Shown: piece by piece, positions 12,690-26,379 of the stretch
Numbering within the stretch: the stretch's first letter is position 1
Layout of the letters: the number at the start of each line of letters is the position of its first letter
Source of the DNA: Owenia fusiformis
Taxonomy: Eukaryota; Annelida; Polychaeta; Sabellida; Oweniidae
Direction: 5' to 3'
DNA length: 64,000 nt
Assembly (NCBI GenBank): GCA_903813345.2
Contig: CAIIXF020000011.1
Span: 25,722,166 to 25,786,165, forward strand
Translations under genes and position numbers: made by a program
Notes under the pieces: generated by a model
Databases searched by the model: none
What the model was told of the DNA's origin: nothing
Seen by the model: the letters and a program-made list of their open reading frames with translations, nothing else

Positions 12690-14590
12690 TGGGAAAGGCA
12701 ATCATACCTCTTGTAAAGAACCAGGTTTAACACGGCAAGTGATTTTGGACACCTGTATTTTCGGTCACGGGTATTTCCTGACAATACATTGAGCATTTTA
12801 TATTAAAACAATATCTTGACTTCAACAAAAATGCATGAGAAAAAAATCTCATTTTGATAATGATAGTAGCCATGGATTCGTAAGCCATCTTCTCATTTTT
12901 CAATAATATAGACTGTATTACTGAAAAAGATGACCATGATTTTCAATATTTTTTTGCAATATACGAAGCCCGATCGGAAAGTTTCTTACCGAGTGTTTTT
13001 TGTTTCTTGAGATTTTGAATTGAAATTTTCACAGGATATACATACGCCCTTGCTTGTAAAATGACATAAATTATTTATTAATTGAATGAGATTTACAAAA
13101 ATACTGATGTTTCTGGATTTGAAATTAGCTAGGGTGGAGCAGCTGTCACTGTCTGTAATAATAGCGATTTCACGCCATTCCTTGATACTCGTATGGGTCA
13201 TAATGGAGAGTCTTTACATGCCTCACATGCCTTCAAAATAATCTTTCCCGAATGAGATACACTTCCTGCATTTGGTGACATGATCTCTGAATACACGAAG
13301 GAGATTTTCAATGGAATCACATATTCTAAGAGGCTGCTATAAAGACTGACTTAAGATTGAACTCATAATATTATGAGCAATTAGGTGGTGACATTTTTGT
13401 CATGATAATGCCTTGTGTGGGATTTGTTGTTGTACCTAATAAGGTTAACTTGATCATACAGTGCACTATAGATTCAGGTTTAAGATATATGACACCTCTC
13501 ATGACCCAACATTAAAAGTGTTTAGAAGTACTGGAATAGCAGTGATTAAATCTGTACTAAGTTTGTGTCAGATGATAAGGTAATAATAGAAATTATGTTG
13601 CAAATATAAGTAAAAATATTTAAGTTCTACGGCTAAAGTACTGACTGCTCTTCTTGACTCTTCTTACTCATCGAGGATTCAGTCGGTCTTCTTAACATCT
13701 CACAGTTCAAAGGTAATGGCCTAAGATCCAAGATTTCACTATGTTGCCCTCTGAAATAAGGTTAATTATATTATCAAAACCTATTGAAAACTAAGTAAAA
13801 ACTTGTTATTCCCTCTTGACCGGGGTGGTTAATGACCACTATGATCTGCCACTACGGCTCCACCTATTGCTCAAGTCAGTATGTACAAGCCTTCTAAACG
13901 ACAGTAGTATCAATACCCCGAGAACAGGCCTCGCAATGGTGATAGTTGTAATTATTGGTCATAGATATTTTTAGACTCTACAACTGCCTCGTCAAATTAG
14001 ACTAAGATATTACACATGTAAGGACTCTATTATCACTCACTTGACTTTTTAAATATTAGTCTCTTTATCACAATTTCTTCCTTATGCCACGTTCATTGAT
14101 ATTTCTGAAGCAGAGTGGGCTGTTATTAGGGGGTAGATGCCTGTAGCATTGATTCCATTACCTTTATCTTGAAGGAAATTACTATAAAGGGCATCATCAG
14201 GCATATATTTAGCTGAGGTATGCATCAAACCAATTTACTATACAAGATACAAGGATTTTCTTTAAATACCATTTCATGTACAAAATTGTTTAAAGTTGGT
14301 TGACAGTCAGTGGATCTCGGCCAATATCAATATTGCTAATTCACTGGAATATGGGTAGACTTCCAAACAAATTAGTATATTTGAGATGTTTATTTGGCAC
14401 TTTCATCAAGTATATTTTGTGATGCTTTTCCTCATTTTGAAATGTTCTGTCTCTATGAGTGACAGAGTCACTGTGATGTAATTGATATTGGCTGCTGTTT
14501 GGAGATTGATCACTTTAATTGTACTTCATTCTCGAGGCAGATATTGGACAAGTTTCTGATTTCCCATCCAACATTTAATCATCACAAAAG
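12690..14590. other. AT-rich region, no gene recognised
   Basis: I found no exon with protein-like composition and no inverted or tandem repeat of note between the LINE end and the foldback element. Confidence 0.4.
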
Positions 14591-14593
14591 GGC

Positions 14594-15896
14594 GTCTACA
14601 AAACTAAGACCTAAGACCTACAAAACTAAGCCCCCACGTTATAAAACTAAGACTCTGTTATAAAACTAAGACCCCCCACGTAATAAAACTAAGACCCTGT
14701 TATAAAACTAAGACCCCCCACGTAATAAAACTAAGACCCTGTTATAAAACTAAGACCCCCCACGTAATAAAACTAAGACCCTGTTATAAAACTAAGACCC
14801 CCCACGTAATAAAACTAAGACCCTGTTATAAAACTAAGACCCCCCACGTTATAAAACTAAGACCCCCTACGTAATAAAACTAAGACCCTGTTATAAAACT
14901 AAGACCCCCACGTTATAAAACTAAGACCCTGTTATAAAACTAAGACCCCCCACGTAATAAAACTAAGACCCTGTTATAAAACTAAGACCCCCCGCGTTAT
15001 AAAACTAAGACCCTGTTATAAAACTAAGACCCCCCCACGTTATAAAACTAAGACCCTGTTATAAAACTAAGACCCCCCACGTTATAAAACTAAGACCCTG
15101 TTATAAAACTAAGACCCCCCACGTTATAAAACTAAGACCCTGTTATAAAACTAAGACCCCGACGTTATAAAACTAAGACCCTGTTATAAAACTAAGACCC
15201 CCCACGTTATAAAACTAAGACCCCCCACGTAAAAAACTAAGACCCCCACGTTATAAAACTAAGACCCTGTTATAAAACTAAGACCCCCCACGTTATAAAA
15301 CTAAGACCCTGTTATAAAACTAAGAATCAATCATCGTGCCTCGCTCTGCTCGCGAGGTAGTCTTGCCTCTGGCACATGTGTTCCCCAGTAACATATATGT
15401 GTATGTTACTAGGGAAAACAAGGGTCGGTGGCAAGACTACCATATGTGTATGTTACTAGGGTAAACAAGGGCCAGAGGCAAGACTACCATGTGTAGATTC
15501 TGTATGTGAGAAGGGAACACAAGGACAAGAAGCAAGACTACCTTTTGTAGAATCTTTATGTTAGTGGGGAGAATCTGTATGTTAGAAGGGAACACAAGGA
15601 CCAGAAGCAAGACTACCTTTTGTAGAATCTTTATGTTAGTGGGGAGAATCTGTATATTAGAAGGGAACACAAGGACCAGAAGCAAGACTATCTTTTGTAG
15701 AATCTGTCACTGGGGAACACAAGGCCCAGAGGCAAGACTGCCTTGTGGCGAGCAGAGCAAGGCACGGTGACTGATTCTTATAACAGGGTCTTAGTTTTAT
15801 AACGTGGGAGGTCTTAGTTTTATAACAGGGTCTTAGTTTTATAACGTGGGGGGTCTTAGTTTTATAACAGGGTCTTAGTTTTATTACGTGGGGGGT
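14594..15896. mobile_element. Foldback-like element with minisatellite arms
   Basis: The left arm (about 14594-15325) is a tandem array with a 42-base unit made of two related parts: CTAAGACCCTGTTATAAAA (19 bases) and a 23-base part with CTAAGACCCCCCACG then TAATAAAA or TTATAAAA. The right arm (15776-15896) is the same array in the opposite orientation, about three units long. Between them the unique sequences at 15326-15372 and 15731-15775 are also inverted copies (AATCAATCATCGTGCCTCGC versus GGCACGGTGACTGATT). The centre (about 15375-15720) holds imperfect direct repeats of about 60-80 bases around 'AAGGGAACACAAGGACCAGA' and 'GCAAGACTACC'. Long inverted arms built of short tandem repeats are the hallmark of foldback (FB-type) transposons. 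No transposase is visible and I could not define a target duplication. Confidence 0.7.
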
Positions 15897-15899
15897 AAG

Positions 15900-16940
15900 G
15901 TAAATCAAATTCTGATAACTTAAAGTTAAAACATTTTTTAATTACTCTGTAAAGCTACTTTAAGTACTTAAGTCGTAAATAAAGTCCTTAACTTTGGTTT
16001 TGAATTAACCATATCTTGTCATCTATTTTTATAATCAGTCAAAAGATATTTGTAGAAATGTTAAGCTTACTGACCGCAGAAATGATAAATCGTACGGTCG
16101 CTGGAGCAATTGTGACTAGGACATAAGTTCTTTTGCAAAGATAAAACTTTTGGAAAATATATAATGCGATTTCTCACAAATGGGAAGCATGTCGTTAGTC
16201 ACGTACACTAAAAGTAGTCCCGACACCATCCTCAGTACATATGTAATTAATCACTTCAAAGTCATTTCAAAACTTAAAATAATGGCCAAGAGAGGTTTGC
16301 ATGACATTTGTAACAGTTTGAATATCTTGCTGTGAAATAACCATTTGTCAAGACAAATATGTGGGATGAGTCTATATAAAGATCCTTGTACTGAATAATA
16401 TGTATAAATACATGTAAGATTAGATTAACCCTCACCGCTCCACTTTCAGAGAGCAATTAGAACTTCTAGAGAAATATCATAACCATATCACAATGAGTAT
16501 AGAAATCGAAAAAAATTAAATAAAAAAAATGCCAATGGTATAACGTCTCTTAAGACGAAATATTTAACCACTGTACTGTATTGTAAAATTGTTAAATGTA
16601 GGTTTACCATGTAACTGTACTGTAATTGTTTATTGCAATTGCTTTAACATGCTTATTCTTTGAAATAAAAAAATTATAAAAAAATAAATAAAAAAAAACA
16701 TAAAAATAAAAAAATAAAAATAAAACAAAAAAAAAATCGATATTTTTTAAACTCACTAAATCCCAGTATAATACTTTCTCCATGGAGTAATACCCCGTTT
16801 TCGACTTCCAAGGTTTTATAAGACAAGTTGGAAGTGAAGTGAAGTTGGAGCAACTGAAACCTTGTGAATCTAGATGGCAATGCCCCCAAACCCTCATTTA
16901 CAAACACATCATGCTAAAATTGGGGTACCATACAACTTTA
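15900..16940. other. No gene recognised; A-rich tract
   Basis: The stretch 16660-16735 is an A-rich low-complexity run. Bases around 16846-16880 (AGTTGGAGCAACT.AAACCTT) resemble 51731-51760, pointing to a dispersed repeat. No exon is supported. Confidence 0.4.
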
Positions 16941-16941
16941 G

Positions 16942-17087
16942 TAATGCCTGGGTCACATTTGCTCCAATCCATCGGCCGGCGCCCGGCCGATTGAGTATTT
17001 TGCTCAATATTGTATTCAACTTTGAACAAAACACTCAATCGGCCGGGCGCCGTAGTGAAAATCGGAGCAAATGTGACCAAGGCATTA
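16942..17087. mobile_element. Small foldback element (MITE), 146 bp
   Basis: The segment is an imperfect inverted repeat: TAATGCCTGGGTCACATTTG at the left end pairs with CAAATGTGACCAAGGCATTA at the right end, and the arms continue through CGGCCGG..CCCGGCCGATTGAGT and its inverse CACTCAATCGGCCGGGCGCC. The loop is about 30 bases. The GC-rich arms stand out from the AT-rich surroundings. There is no coding capacity. I see no clear target duplication, so the superfamily is unassigned. Confidence 0.75.
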
Positions 17088-17089
17088 GG

Positions 17090-20000
17090 GCCATTGATTC
17101 TAGGTAAACAGTTTTTGTGATCAGTCCAAAAGCTTGAAAATGTTGTTGTGAATCTTAAAGGGGACATGCCATTAAGAGGCCATTCTCTGACTTAGTCATT
17201 TTTTCAAAAGTGTGAAAATAAAAAAAATCATGAAAAGTTCTTAAAATATTCTGAATAACAAGTTGAATATATATATTTAATGATGGCACAAGCAAAAGTC
17301 TGAAAATTAACATGAAATGAAGGGTTTTGACAGATGCAAAAGATGGTAGATTTGTGATGAAGAAATAGAGGTTTTTGCAGTAACAACACAATTACTCTGT
17401 TATGAGAGGCTGAGGACTAAACTTGACATAATTTTCAATCTCAGATTATCAGTAGTATCTAACTTAAGCCGGACAGCCACTCAAAATGTATATGGAGCCC
17501 ATAAGATTCATTTTTCTCAATTGAAGTCACTATTTCTGTTTTTAGCTTCAGAGGATAGGAGGTACATGAACATGCTAAGTTTACCTAGATCACAAGCCTT
17601 ACCACAAATATAAAGTATATAGGAATAGAGTTAATATGTGTGAAAACCTTAAACTTCCCATTTTATTGGGGATGGAACTTGTGGACCATGTATATTTCTA
17701 ACTTCTTCACATGTGCATGGATCTAAAATTGTGGCAGCCATCTTGGATTTGTCATATTATGTGGACATGGTTTTGGTTGTGCTGAATTTGTTTCAAAATA
17801 ACATTTCTTGTATACCTTCGATAAGTGAGATAGGCATTTGAAATTAAATACAGATAGTATACTTGACATTTAATGCAGTAAACAGTAATACAATTCATTC
17901 TTACATGATAAGTGAGTCCAGACAAAAAGTTGTTACTGTGTTAGTTTAACTGGGCATAAATTACACTCATTGGCCTTGGTTTTCTTAATTGGCTTGGATA
18001 AAATGTTGTTCTGTTTTTTCAGAAAAGGAGTATAGTTCAATATACAAGTTCACATTCGTCCCATCCTCTTGTAGAAATGAATCTCATATTATTTCATCTC
18101 AAATATAGAACACAAAAATATAATAAAAAACAAGTTTCTATTGATTGCAAAAGTTAGCTTCTATGTCATGACTGAGTTTGGGTTCCGCTTCTAGGGAAAA
18201 AATATCCATCTGGAAATATTGTATTGACCATTGCTATACACTCCATATTTAATCCTCCCAGTAAATAACATTGATATACAGTATAATGACATCGAGGATC
18301 TGGGGTTTGGGTAATGTGAGACATGAGGCCACTTGTCTTTTTGAATCTCATATTCAATATTCTTTCTTTAAACCCCCATATTTAATATTTTTAGAGTGGT
18401 AATTCAATTATGTACCTATTTTTTATTCTTTATCCCATAGTTGAACTCTGTTCTGCTCTGTTAGGTAACATGAAAACATATTTATGATATTTTGCAAATG
18501 CGTGGAAAAAGTGATATCTGTGGAATACAGAAAATATTTCACAGATATCACCTTTTTGCAGGGATTTGAAAACTACCACCAATATGATGTGTTTTGTTAC
18601 ATAGTGATTTCATGACATCACGGGGATGAATGAATGAATGGATGTTGTTTTGATATGCTTTGTTTAGTTTTAGAGGTGAACTATGGGAAAAATAGAACAT
18701 CCTATGAATTTTCGTGATATTGTGTTAATCCAACTTATTGATATCAATATCTGTGCTACTTCGCTATGCTAACTTGGCAAGATATTGATATCAACTCGGA
18801 GATAAACATAAAATCATTTAAAATCATATGATATCCTTTACTGTGCCACAACTTTCTCATATGTTATATATTTTGGCACAGGCCATCATTTATTTTCCTT
18901 GAATTCATGCTTTTGTTCCTCATTTTAGAAATGAGAGGAAATCTTTGATTTTCCTTGTATTTAAGTTGCTTAAATGTTGCCCTGTGATGTTGATAAAAGT
19001 CAATAGTAATCCATTGCAGTCACAGTTGAAATGTACCCATTGCTAGCCCAGAACCTACCAAAATAGCATTTGCATTTTGTCAATATTGCCCTATGTGCTT
19101 TTCCATGAAAATAATTTTAATCGTATCTTTTCTTCAGTATTTCATATATTACATTTTAATATATTTAAATTGGTTAATATTTATATACTATTTACTTAGA
19201 CAACAATAAATAAAGAATTTTTTGTAAAAACACCAAAAATGGTATATGATCTTTAAATGACTGTTGTGTGAACATCAAAGGTCAAAATTTGCTGAAATTG
19301 TATTTTTATAAAGCACAAATGATTTTTCTTCAATATGATATGCATTATTATCAGATATCTTTGGGGGCTAAAAAGGGCCTTTAATGACACCCGTCCTTTA
19401 TTTGAGAAAATCTTTGACGAACTGTAATGTTCAAATTAATCAATAGGAAAGATATCTATGAACCCCTCATGGACAAAATCATGCAGCTTTTGCCATTTGG
19501 AGCACTTTTTAAGGATTTTTGGGCCAAAACTGTCAAATTCCCCCCCCCATCTGATTTTTTTTAAACCTGTGCCCCCTTGACAAAAGCTGGCTTAGGGCCT
19601 GCTATGTTTCTGAAATTGAATTGTAGCATATAAGCAGTGATGGAATGAGGGACATGTGAAGTAGTCCATTCGTCAACACAGTTACACTCACCCATAAACT
19701 CTCTTTCAAATGAAATGTCAGAATTTCTAGAATTTGAAGTGGAATGATGAAAATGCTGTCTTCCCATGCTTATTTTATTCAATTTCCCTCTGATTTTCGT
19801 GCATTTCAATGATAGACATTTACCTAATCAACGACGAGAATCCGTCAAAATCGAAGTTGAAGACCTTTAACTATCCAAAATTAGAACCTATTGGTAATTT
19901 AGGAAATGGTCATGATCACCAAAAATAATGCTTCGAGTAAAAACGTTAACATTGTGTTATTTTTATTATGATCTGTTCGCCTCTATCTTCAATGTATTTT

Positions 20001-20236
20001 TAAATGATACTTTAGATATTGAGATATATATATTCAAGTGCAATTGATTTTAAGTAACATTTTAGAAACAATGAAAAGAGGCTATCAAAGATAATAAACG
20101 AGATAATTGCATGTATGATGCGCATCAATTTCTGTATTCTTATCAGATAAGTGATACGCAGACAATACACTTAAACATTTGATTAACATCCCGATACATA
20201 TCTTTATGACATTATAATTGTACTTTTAATGTTACA
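17090..20236. other. AT-rich region with two short inverted repeats
   Basis: No gene is recognised over about 3 kb. Two short inverted repeats stand out. At 18503-18560, GTGATATCTGTG and CACAGATATCAC face each other about 20 bases apart. At 18738-18794, TTGATATCAATATCT and AGATATTGATATCAA face each other 27 bases apart. Both centre on GATATC-like cores. They could be small MITE remnants or dyad binding sites, and nothing further can be said from sequence alone. Confidence 0.45.
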
Positions 20237-20238
20237 TA

Positions 20239-21151
20239 CGAGGTCGTTCAATAAGTTCATGGAAGAAATGCTCTCATTTCAACGATTTTTGATACTTTCT
20301 CATGAAATTTTCAGACAATGTATAAACAATGTTTTCTGATTGATTCTTAAAATATCAGCATCTCTTATTTGATTGGTCAAAATTAAGAGTTACTATGGTA
20401 ACTTGACTTTTGGGTTGGTGGGCACTTTTAACGTCACATTATTCATTAGGAAAACAACAAAATAGTAGGCAAGTTATGAGTATATCACATGAATTTCTTC
20501 TCAACTTTTTACTTGTACATGATATGACTTAATGTAATCATTACAACTATTGCATTCAACTCGTTGACGATACAGTGCTCTGAAGCCATTTCGAAAACTT
20601 GTTTGAATGGCAATCTTGCAGTCAGTAGTTGCATTGTTCCCTAGAGTGCACCTCTTAGCTGATCCGTTCATCCTAGTTAAAAGGCAAAATCAAGGATTGT
20701 CTCATCTAGAGAGTATGTAACTTGGGGCAGCTTTGCCATTTATTTTGCCAGTCATTTGTGATGGTTTCCTGCACAATATTAGCAGTGTGATCGGCTGCAT
20801 TATCCCGATGGAAAAAATTAGAGTTAGGCTGAATGGTTAAGTTTTAATGAACTTACCATAGCATAACTCTTTGTTGATTTTCTTGTCCACGGGTACAGCA
20901 TTGACTAGCACGATTGCAGAAATGCTCGTGATAACAATGTACATCAATCTTTGCTAAAAAGTGCCCCGCCTACCCAAAAGTCAAGTTACCGTAGTAGCCC
21001 TTATTTTGACCAATCAAATTAGAGATGCTGATATTTTAAGAATCAATCAGAAAGTATTGTTTGCACATTGTACATGTATGAAAATTTTATGGGAAAATAT
21101 CAAGAATCTTTGAGATGAGAGCCTTTTTTGTGAATTTATTGGACGACCTGG
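20239..21151 (-). mobile_element. Decayed mariner element with transposase relic
   Basis: Terminal inverted repeats begin CGAGGTCGTTCAATAAGTTC on the left and CCAGGTCGTCCAATAAATTC (reverse complement) on the right, with TA on both outer sides (20237-20238 and 21152-21153). The arms match for about 190 bases. Between them the minus strand retains transposase pieces: FFHRDNAADHTANIVQETI near 20821-20765, which corresponds to the HDNA.HTA block containing the second catalytic Asp of mariner transposases. Downstream frames resemble the LAP.DF.LFP..K region, but in disrupted form. The N-terminal DNA-binding half is missing. The element is dead. Confidence 0.85.
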
Positions 21152-21236
21152 TATTTCAAATCAACTGCATCTATAATAGAATTTTGAAATGAGTGAACAT
21201 TAGTACCCCACACATAATTTTGTCGCCTACTTCAAT

Positions 21237-21978
21237 GTGTTGTAGAAAAATGTCCAACAAGAATTGGCTCGTGAAATTTTGCAAACCCAAACTTGAGACA
21301 ATTTGTAACACTCAACTGTTTTGTTTGGATATTGAAGTAATATTGACGAAAAAATATTAATATATTTAATACTTATGTTTCACCAAAATTCAACAAAAAG
21401 TTCCAGTTACGCGGTTTCGAAGAGAGTTTTAAATGTTTTGATCACAAATTTATTGCATTATATATCGGTTCCCCAATGATATTGTTACTGTGGAGATGTT
21501 TTAACTCCTTAATATGAAAGTATGTTTTTATTTCCATTGAAGACCCCCATGTCACATATCAGATGGCCATAATCATTCAATAATGGCTCACCAAGTGGAC
21601 ACCAATGGCATACATTTTGTTGGAAAGCATTGCCTTTAAATGGTTCACATGGATTTAACATGTGGCCTTTCAGTGGTAACTTTCACTCCCATCTTGCTTC
21701 AGTTTGGGCTTTAGTCGTGAATAATAGTGCTGTTTGATGGGATTTTCTGATCGACCAGGATAAACAAGTTGTTTTTCTGATTCAATTTGCTCCAAATTGT
21801 CACAAATTTAAGCTCAATTTAGGTCATATTTATGAATGGGTAGCAATATAGAAACCAATGTCAAATTGCGATGAAAACATATTATCCCAAACAAAAAAAT
21901 GAGTGTTACAAATTGTTTGAAGTTAAGGTATGCAAAATTTTATGAGCAAACTCTGACTGGATATTTTTCGACAGCACA
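21237..21978. mobile_element. Non-autonomous element with about 110-bp inverted arms
   Basis: The left arm (21237-21345) contains TGTTGTAGAAAAATGTCC, then AATTTTGCA, CAATTTGTAACACTCA and TTTGTTTGG. The right arm (about 21880-21978) carries the same blocks inverted (TGAGTGTTACAAATTG, TGCAAAATTTTATGAGC, GGATATTTTTCGACAGCACA). The 530-base interior shows no transposase. A target duplication is not obvious, so the superfamily is unassigned. Confidence 0.65.
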
Positions 21979-22602
21979 TCTGTTTTCTGAGGATTTAAAC
22001 AGGTGCATATGTTAGGCTAATGCATTAATTGCTGGAAAAGTACTCAAAGAGATGATAAAATAGTTTGAACTTTGAGACAGGGAAAGTGCAAAGAACCCGC
22101 CCACATGTTTCATCTGAAGTGTTGTCCTGGTTTTTAACCCCTCCCACCCCTGCTTTTCAATTACTGTTACATCAATATGTTGCGTTTTGAGACACCTATA
22201 TCCCTGTTCTCCTATTGTTGGTTGTTTTACAGACAACTGAGCGATATCTAACTACTGGCAAAACCATTTTAACCTTACCACAAGGAGACCTCTGAGGATG
22301 ACAGTTCATATCTCAAAACTTATTTAGACCTATTTTGTTGAAAACTCAAACTATATTAAGATCAGTCATTCTAATTTAAAAAGATTTTATAATACAGTTT
22401 ACTTCACGAATATTTATAAGACAGGCAATACATACCAATTTATGGCATAATTACTAATTACATGTCCGTGTAGTTTTGAGAAAAATAACCTTATAATAAC
22501 ATGATTCTCTGCACTAGTATTATGTACGTCAAGCTGTGAACAATACCCAGAGTGAACAGTATTAAACCCTTGAATAGGGACGGGAAATCCAAAATGGCCG
22601 CC

Positions 22603-23055
22603 GGCTTGTAACATACCATGTCACTCACTGTTATATCTTGTAACATACCCTGTCAGTCACTGTCATACCTTGAGGCATACCTTGTCAGTCACTGTCATAT
22701 CTTGTAACAAATCCTGTCAGTCTCTGTCATACCTTGTAGCATACCATGTCACTTACTGTCATAGCTTGTAAAATACCCTGTCACTCACTGTTGTATCTTG
22801 TAACATACCATGTCACTCACTGTCATACCCTGTAGCATACCATGTCACTTACTTTCATAGCTTGTTACATACCATGTTACTCACTGTAATATCGTGTAAC
22901 ATACCCTGTCACTCACTGTTGTATCTTGTAACATACCATGTCACTCACTGTCATACCCTGTAGCATACCATGTCACTTACTTTCATAGCTTGTTACATAC
23001 CATGTTACTCACTGTAATATCGTGTAACATACCCTGTCACTCACTGTTACATCTT
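22603..23055. repeat. 32-bp minisatellite array
   Basis: About 14 imperfect units of 32 bases follow the pattern CTTGTAACATACC.TGTCA then CTCACTGT.ATA. The block positions 22621, 22653, 22685 and 22717 show the 32-base step. Some units alternate in larger blocks: the stretch around 22800-22905 recurs around 22925-23030. No coding function is apparent. Confidence 0.85.
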
Positions 23056-23214
23056 ATATCTCATTTTATTGCTGACAGTCAAGTGTGTAACAATTGTTAT
23101 ATTTGTAACATTTTGCAGGTGTTGACATTTTGTCATGTTAACATTAATGCATTGTTATCTGACAATATGATATAATGTTTTTAATATATATTTTTATTGA
23201 TTTAATCAGGTCCT

Positions 23215-23600
23215 AAGAAATGTACAGCAAACAATAAGGATGATATAGAAAACCAGATGGCATGAGGAAATCGCCATAATACTCCACCAGTATGTGAAAA
23301 ACAACATTTCTTTAATTTACTGGAAGGAGCTGTTGACATATGAACAATTAGGATGATGAATGATGAGATGGCTTGAGGAATGACCACATTACTTCACCAG
23401 GATTTATATACATACAGTGCAAATCATTTTCAAGACTGATAAATATCCGCTGCTTGTAAAATAGAAAGACCTATTCAACAATAAGCATAATAAATGATAC
23501 CGATACAGGATGGCTTGTGCAATGACCACAATACTTCACAAGGATTTATGTACATACAGTGCAAATCATTTTCAAGACTGATAAATGATACCAAATGGAA
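23215..23600. repeat. Imperfect 141-bp direct repeats
   Basis: GGATTTAT.TACATACAGTGC followed by AAATCATTTTCAAGACTGAT occurs at 23400 and at 23541, and a related GATGGC.TGAGGAA box precedes each unit and an earlier, more diverged unit near 23256. A C-run follows at about 23622. There is no protein-like frame. Confidence 0.6.
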
Positions 23601-24784
23601 TGAGGAATTGTGTAGAGATACCCCCCCCCCCCCCAACATAAACGTAAACACCTTGAATCAAGTGTGTAGATGCCACCCCTCCCAATAAACTTTAGCAATA
23701 TTTCAAAATAAAAGACTGATGTTGATGTAACTCAGTACAAAAAGGTCATGAAAAATGAGAATTTTTGCAAGGGTAGTATGGTATGGTAATATCATAGAGA
23801 TGTGTGATGGCTTGATAGCATATACTTTGATCAGGCATTAGTCTAGTTCTGAAATCACTTTATCCCTCAGCGCTAGGATAAGTCACGTCACAAATAATTT
23901 TATCCCAGCATTTTTAAAGCAGAATTACGGGACAGTGTGTTTTGAAAAGTGACCATCCCGCGGCTCAAGTGCTACATAGTGCTACAACGGGATAAAGATG
24001 TTTCTAAATATGTCACCCCGAGAGTCCTATAAAATTACGTGACAAAATATCTGAGATTCATTTTATCACTTAAAGTGTCTGAAAATGTGTGGAATCGGGA
24101 CAATTAATCAGATCTTGATTGGGCCTTGGGAAAAGCTTTAACAATGAAAACTGAATAATACCTAGCAGCTCTTCGAAGACGGGGAACCTTTTCAAAAACC
24201 TCTTGCTGCAAATATTCATATATGTTTGCAAACGGCAGTGAGACTATAGCAGATTAAGGTGCCGTGGTAGTTAACAGGAAATGACGAAACAGGAAGTGAC
24301 AAATCCATGCTTGATTTCAAAATTTTTTGAACCAAGATATCAGAGTTCTTTTCTGATCTCCAGTCAGTTTAACTAGTTCTACATATCATTTACATGACCA
24401 GGATCACGATGGCCATGGTCAAAATGACCCTAAACATGATGAAATAACTTTTTCAGCCCTCTGAAAATGTGACTTGTGTGAATATATAAATAGCTTAACA
24501 ATGTTTCAGGATGATTAGACAAATGTCCAATGACTAATTTAATGGTTTTAGACATTATTTTTAAGTACGTGACGGTTAAACGACATGGAATAACAGTATT
24601 ACATTGTATGTCAATAAAATATTATTTTAGCAAAGTTCACGACATGTCCAAGGACATTTTTTACCAGAAAATATAGTCCGGAATGAAGGTTAAAGAGACC
24701 TTAATTTGGTATGTATAGTCCACCCCGGACATCAAATTCTAGCGAATGGACTAAAATACCTAAGAAAATATAGTCCATCGGCTA
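23600..24784. other. No gene recognised
   Basis: The region is AT-rich with short open frames only. The phrase TATAGTCC recurs at about 24673, 24716, 24769 and, beyond the neighbouring MITE, near 25660. The MITE may therefore have landed inside an older repeat. Confidence 0.4.
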
Positions 24785-24785
24785 A

Positions 24786-25637
24786 GGCATTATTTTTGCT
24801 TCTTTATTCGTTAAATTCAAATATATTCGATATATGGAATATTTATGTTCGCTAAATCAATTTTCCGTTCGGTAAAAACATTTATATATTTGTTACAGCG
24901 AATTAAGTTTTCAAAATAGCCAATGGCTTAAATCCCTTAATACTATGTGCATTAAATTACATATTTTTTTCACTAAATGATATATGTTTTGCGTAAACTG
25001 TTATCATGGTATTCCTTAAGAGTAATACATATATGCGTAATGCCGAATTCCTATTTGAACCCTTACCGAAATAAGTTTGTCTATATTTGCCAAATGATTT
25101 ATTTTTCAATAACATAGTTAATGCTTTTTACCGAAAGCTAATTTGCTATTCACCGAATGCAATAATTAAAATTAAAGCAATATTCGATAAGTTTCGTTGT
25201 TGTTCGATATTTTGTCACATGACCTCGAGTTTTGCAAAATGGCCGCGCGGCTATTCAACATCGTTTTCTTATATCACGTGACTGAAAGTCTCGTGAAGTA
25301 TCGAAAAATAACGATATTTATCGAATGTGGCATTCGGTATTTACCAAATATAAATAAGTTAAATACCGAATGTATAAATAATCAATTGAATTATACGTGC
25401 GCTAAGGGAAACAAATTGAATCGCTGCATCACACAAATACATGTATAGATATCAAAAGTAAATGCCAACATAAAGAACAAGTGAAACTGTTCAGCGAATA
25501 TAAATTGTATCGATTATTATATTCGATAAAATAAAAAAAACATTCGATAGATTGAGTAAAGGTTTGGTAAATTGTTTGTTTTATTTGGTATGTATGGAAT
25601 ATTTAATGTACCGAATAAAGAAGCAGTCAAAACACCA
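24786..25637 (+). mobile_element. MITE family A, copy 1
   Basis: This is an uninterrupted copy of a repeat of about 850 bases present three times in the window. Ends are GGCATTATTTTTGCTTCTTT on the left and the inverse of TGGTGTTT(T)GACTGCTTCTTT on the right. The other copies show TA directly outside TGG..., which indicates a TA target site as in Tc1/mariner-type MITEs. The interior has recurring A/TTTCGATAA and ATTCGGTA words, the block CACGTGACTGAAAGTCTCGT (here ATCACGTGACTG) and CACATGACCTCGAGTTTTGC around an AAAATGGCCGCGCGGC core. It has no coding capacity. Confidence 0.8.
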
Positions 25638-26379
25638 TTATCGGCCTTGTTATTCTAGATATAGTCCCGGACTTTTTCCAGAACTTATAATCCAGCGGAC
25701 CATATAAAGCACGGTCCATATTTACGTTGTCACCGGTGTGAAGTGATAATGAACATGAAACAGCAGAAAACACTGGGGGGTATCGTGATGCAACAACACC
25801 GTGTTGTTGCATCAAGATGGCCAGACTTCCGGTGATAGATTTTCGTACGATGTTTTGTTTTCCCAATTTACACCCATTTCTAGGACGAGTTGCTCAATAA
25901 TCATACACATGCAGTTAGCGCATGATCTATATCTTAAAAAACTGTCATTGGTATACATGTAGCATCATCAAGAAGCGATAAATTCGTGGTTTTAATTCCT
26001 CACAATTGATGCAACAACACCACTCTGTTTCTTATCGATGATGCAACAACACCAATGTACTGATGCAAAAACGCCAATATAATGTATCATTGAACAACAA
26101 GAGAAACTGTTTTATGTTCTGTTTAGAGGACATGAATAAAACGCGTGAACGAAACGTATTTTGTTTGGTTTCTTTGTCTATATCAAAGTTAAAAGGATAT
26201 ACAAGGCAAACTAAATAAAGTACTGAATCCCCGGGAGGCAATCTCATTTAATATTGTATCCGAAAAATAAAGATTATACATCTTCTAGATTAAATGCCCT
26301 TGATTTACCGTATGCAAATTGTTTACAAATAACTAATATAATTTTGGAAAGACAACAGATATCAGTCATTTTGTGTTGT

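Noticed and set aside
15437-15908. Overlapping repetitive open frames on both strands
   Set aside because: They lie in the repeats at the centre and right arm of the foldback element and change with unit phase.
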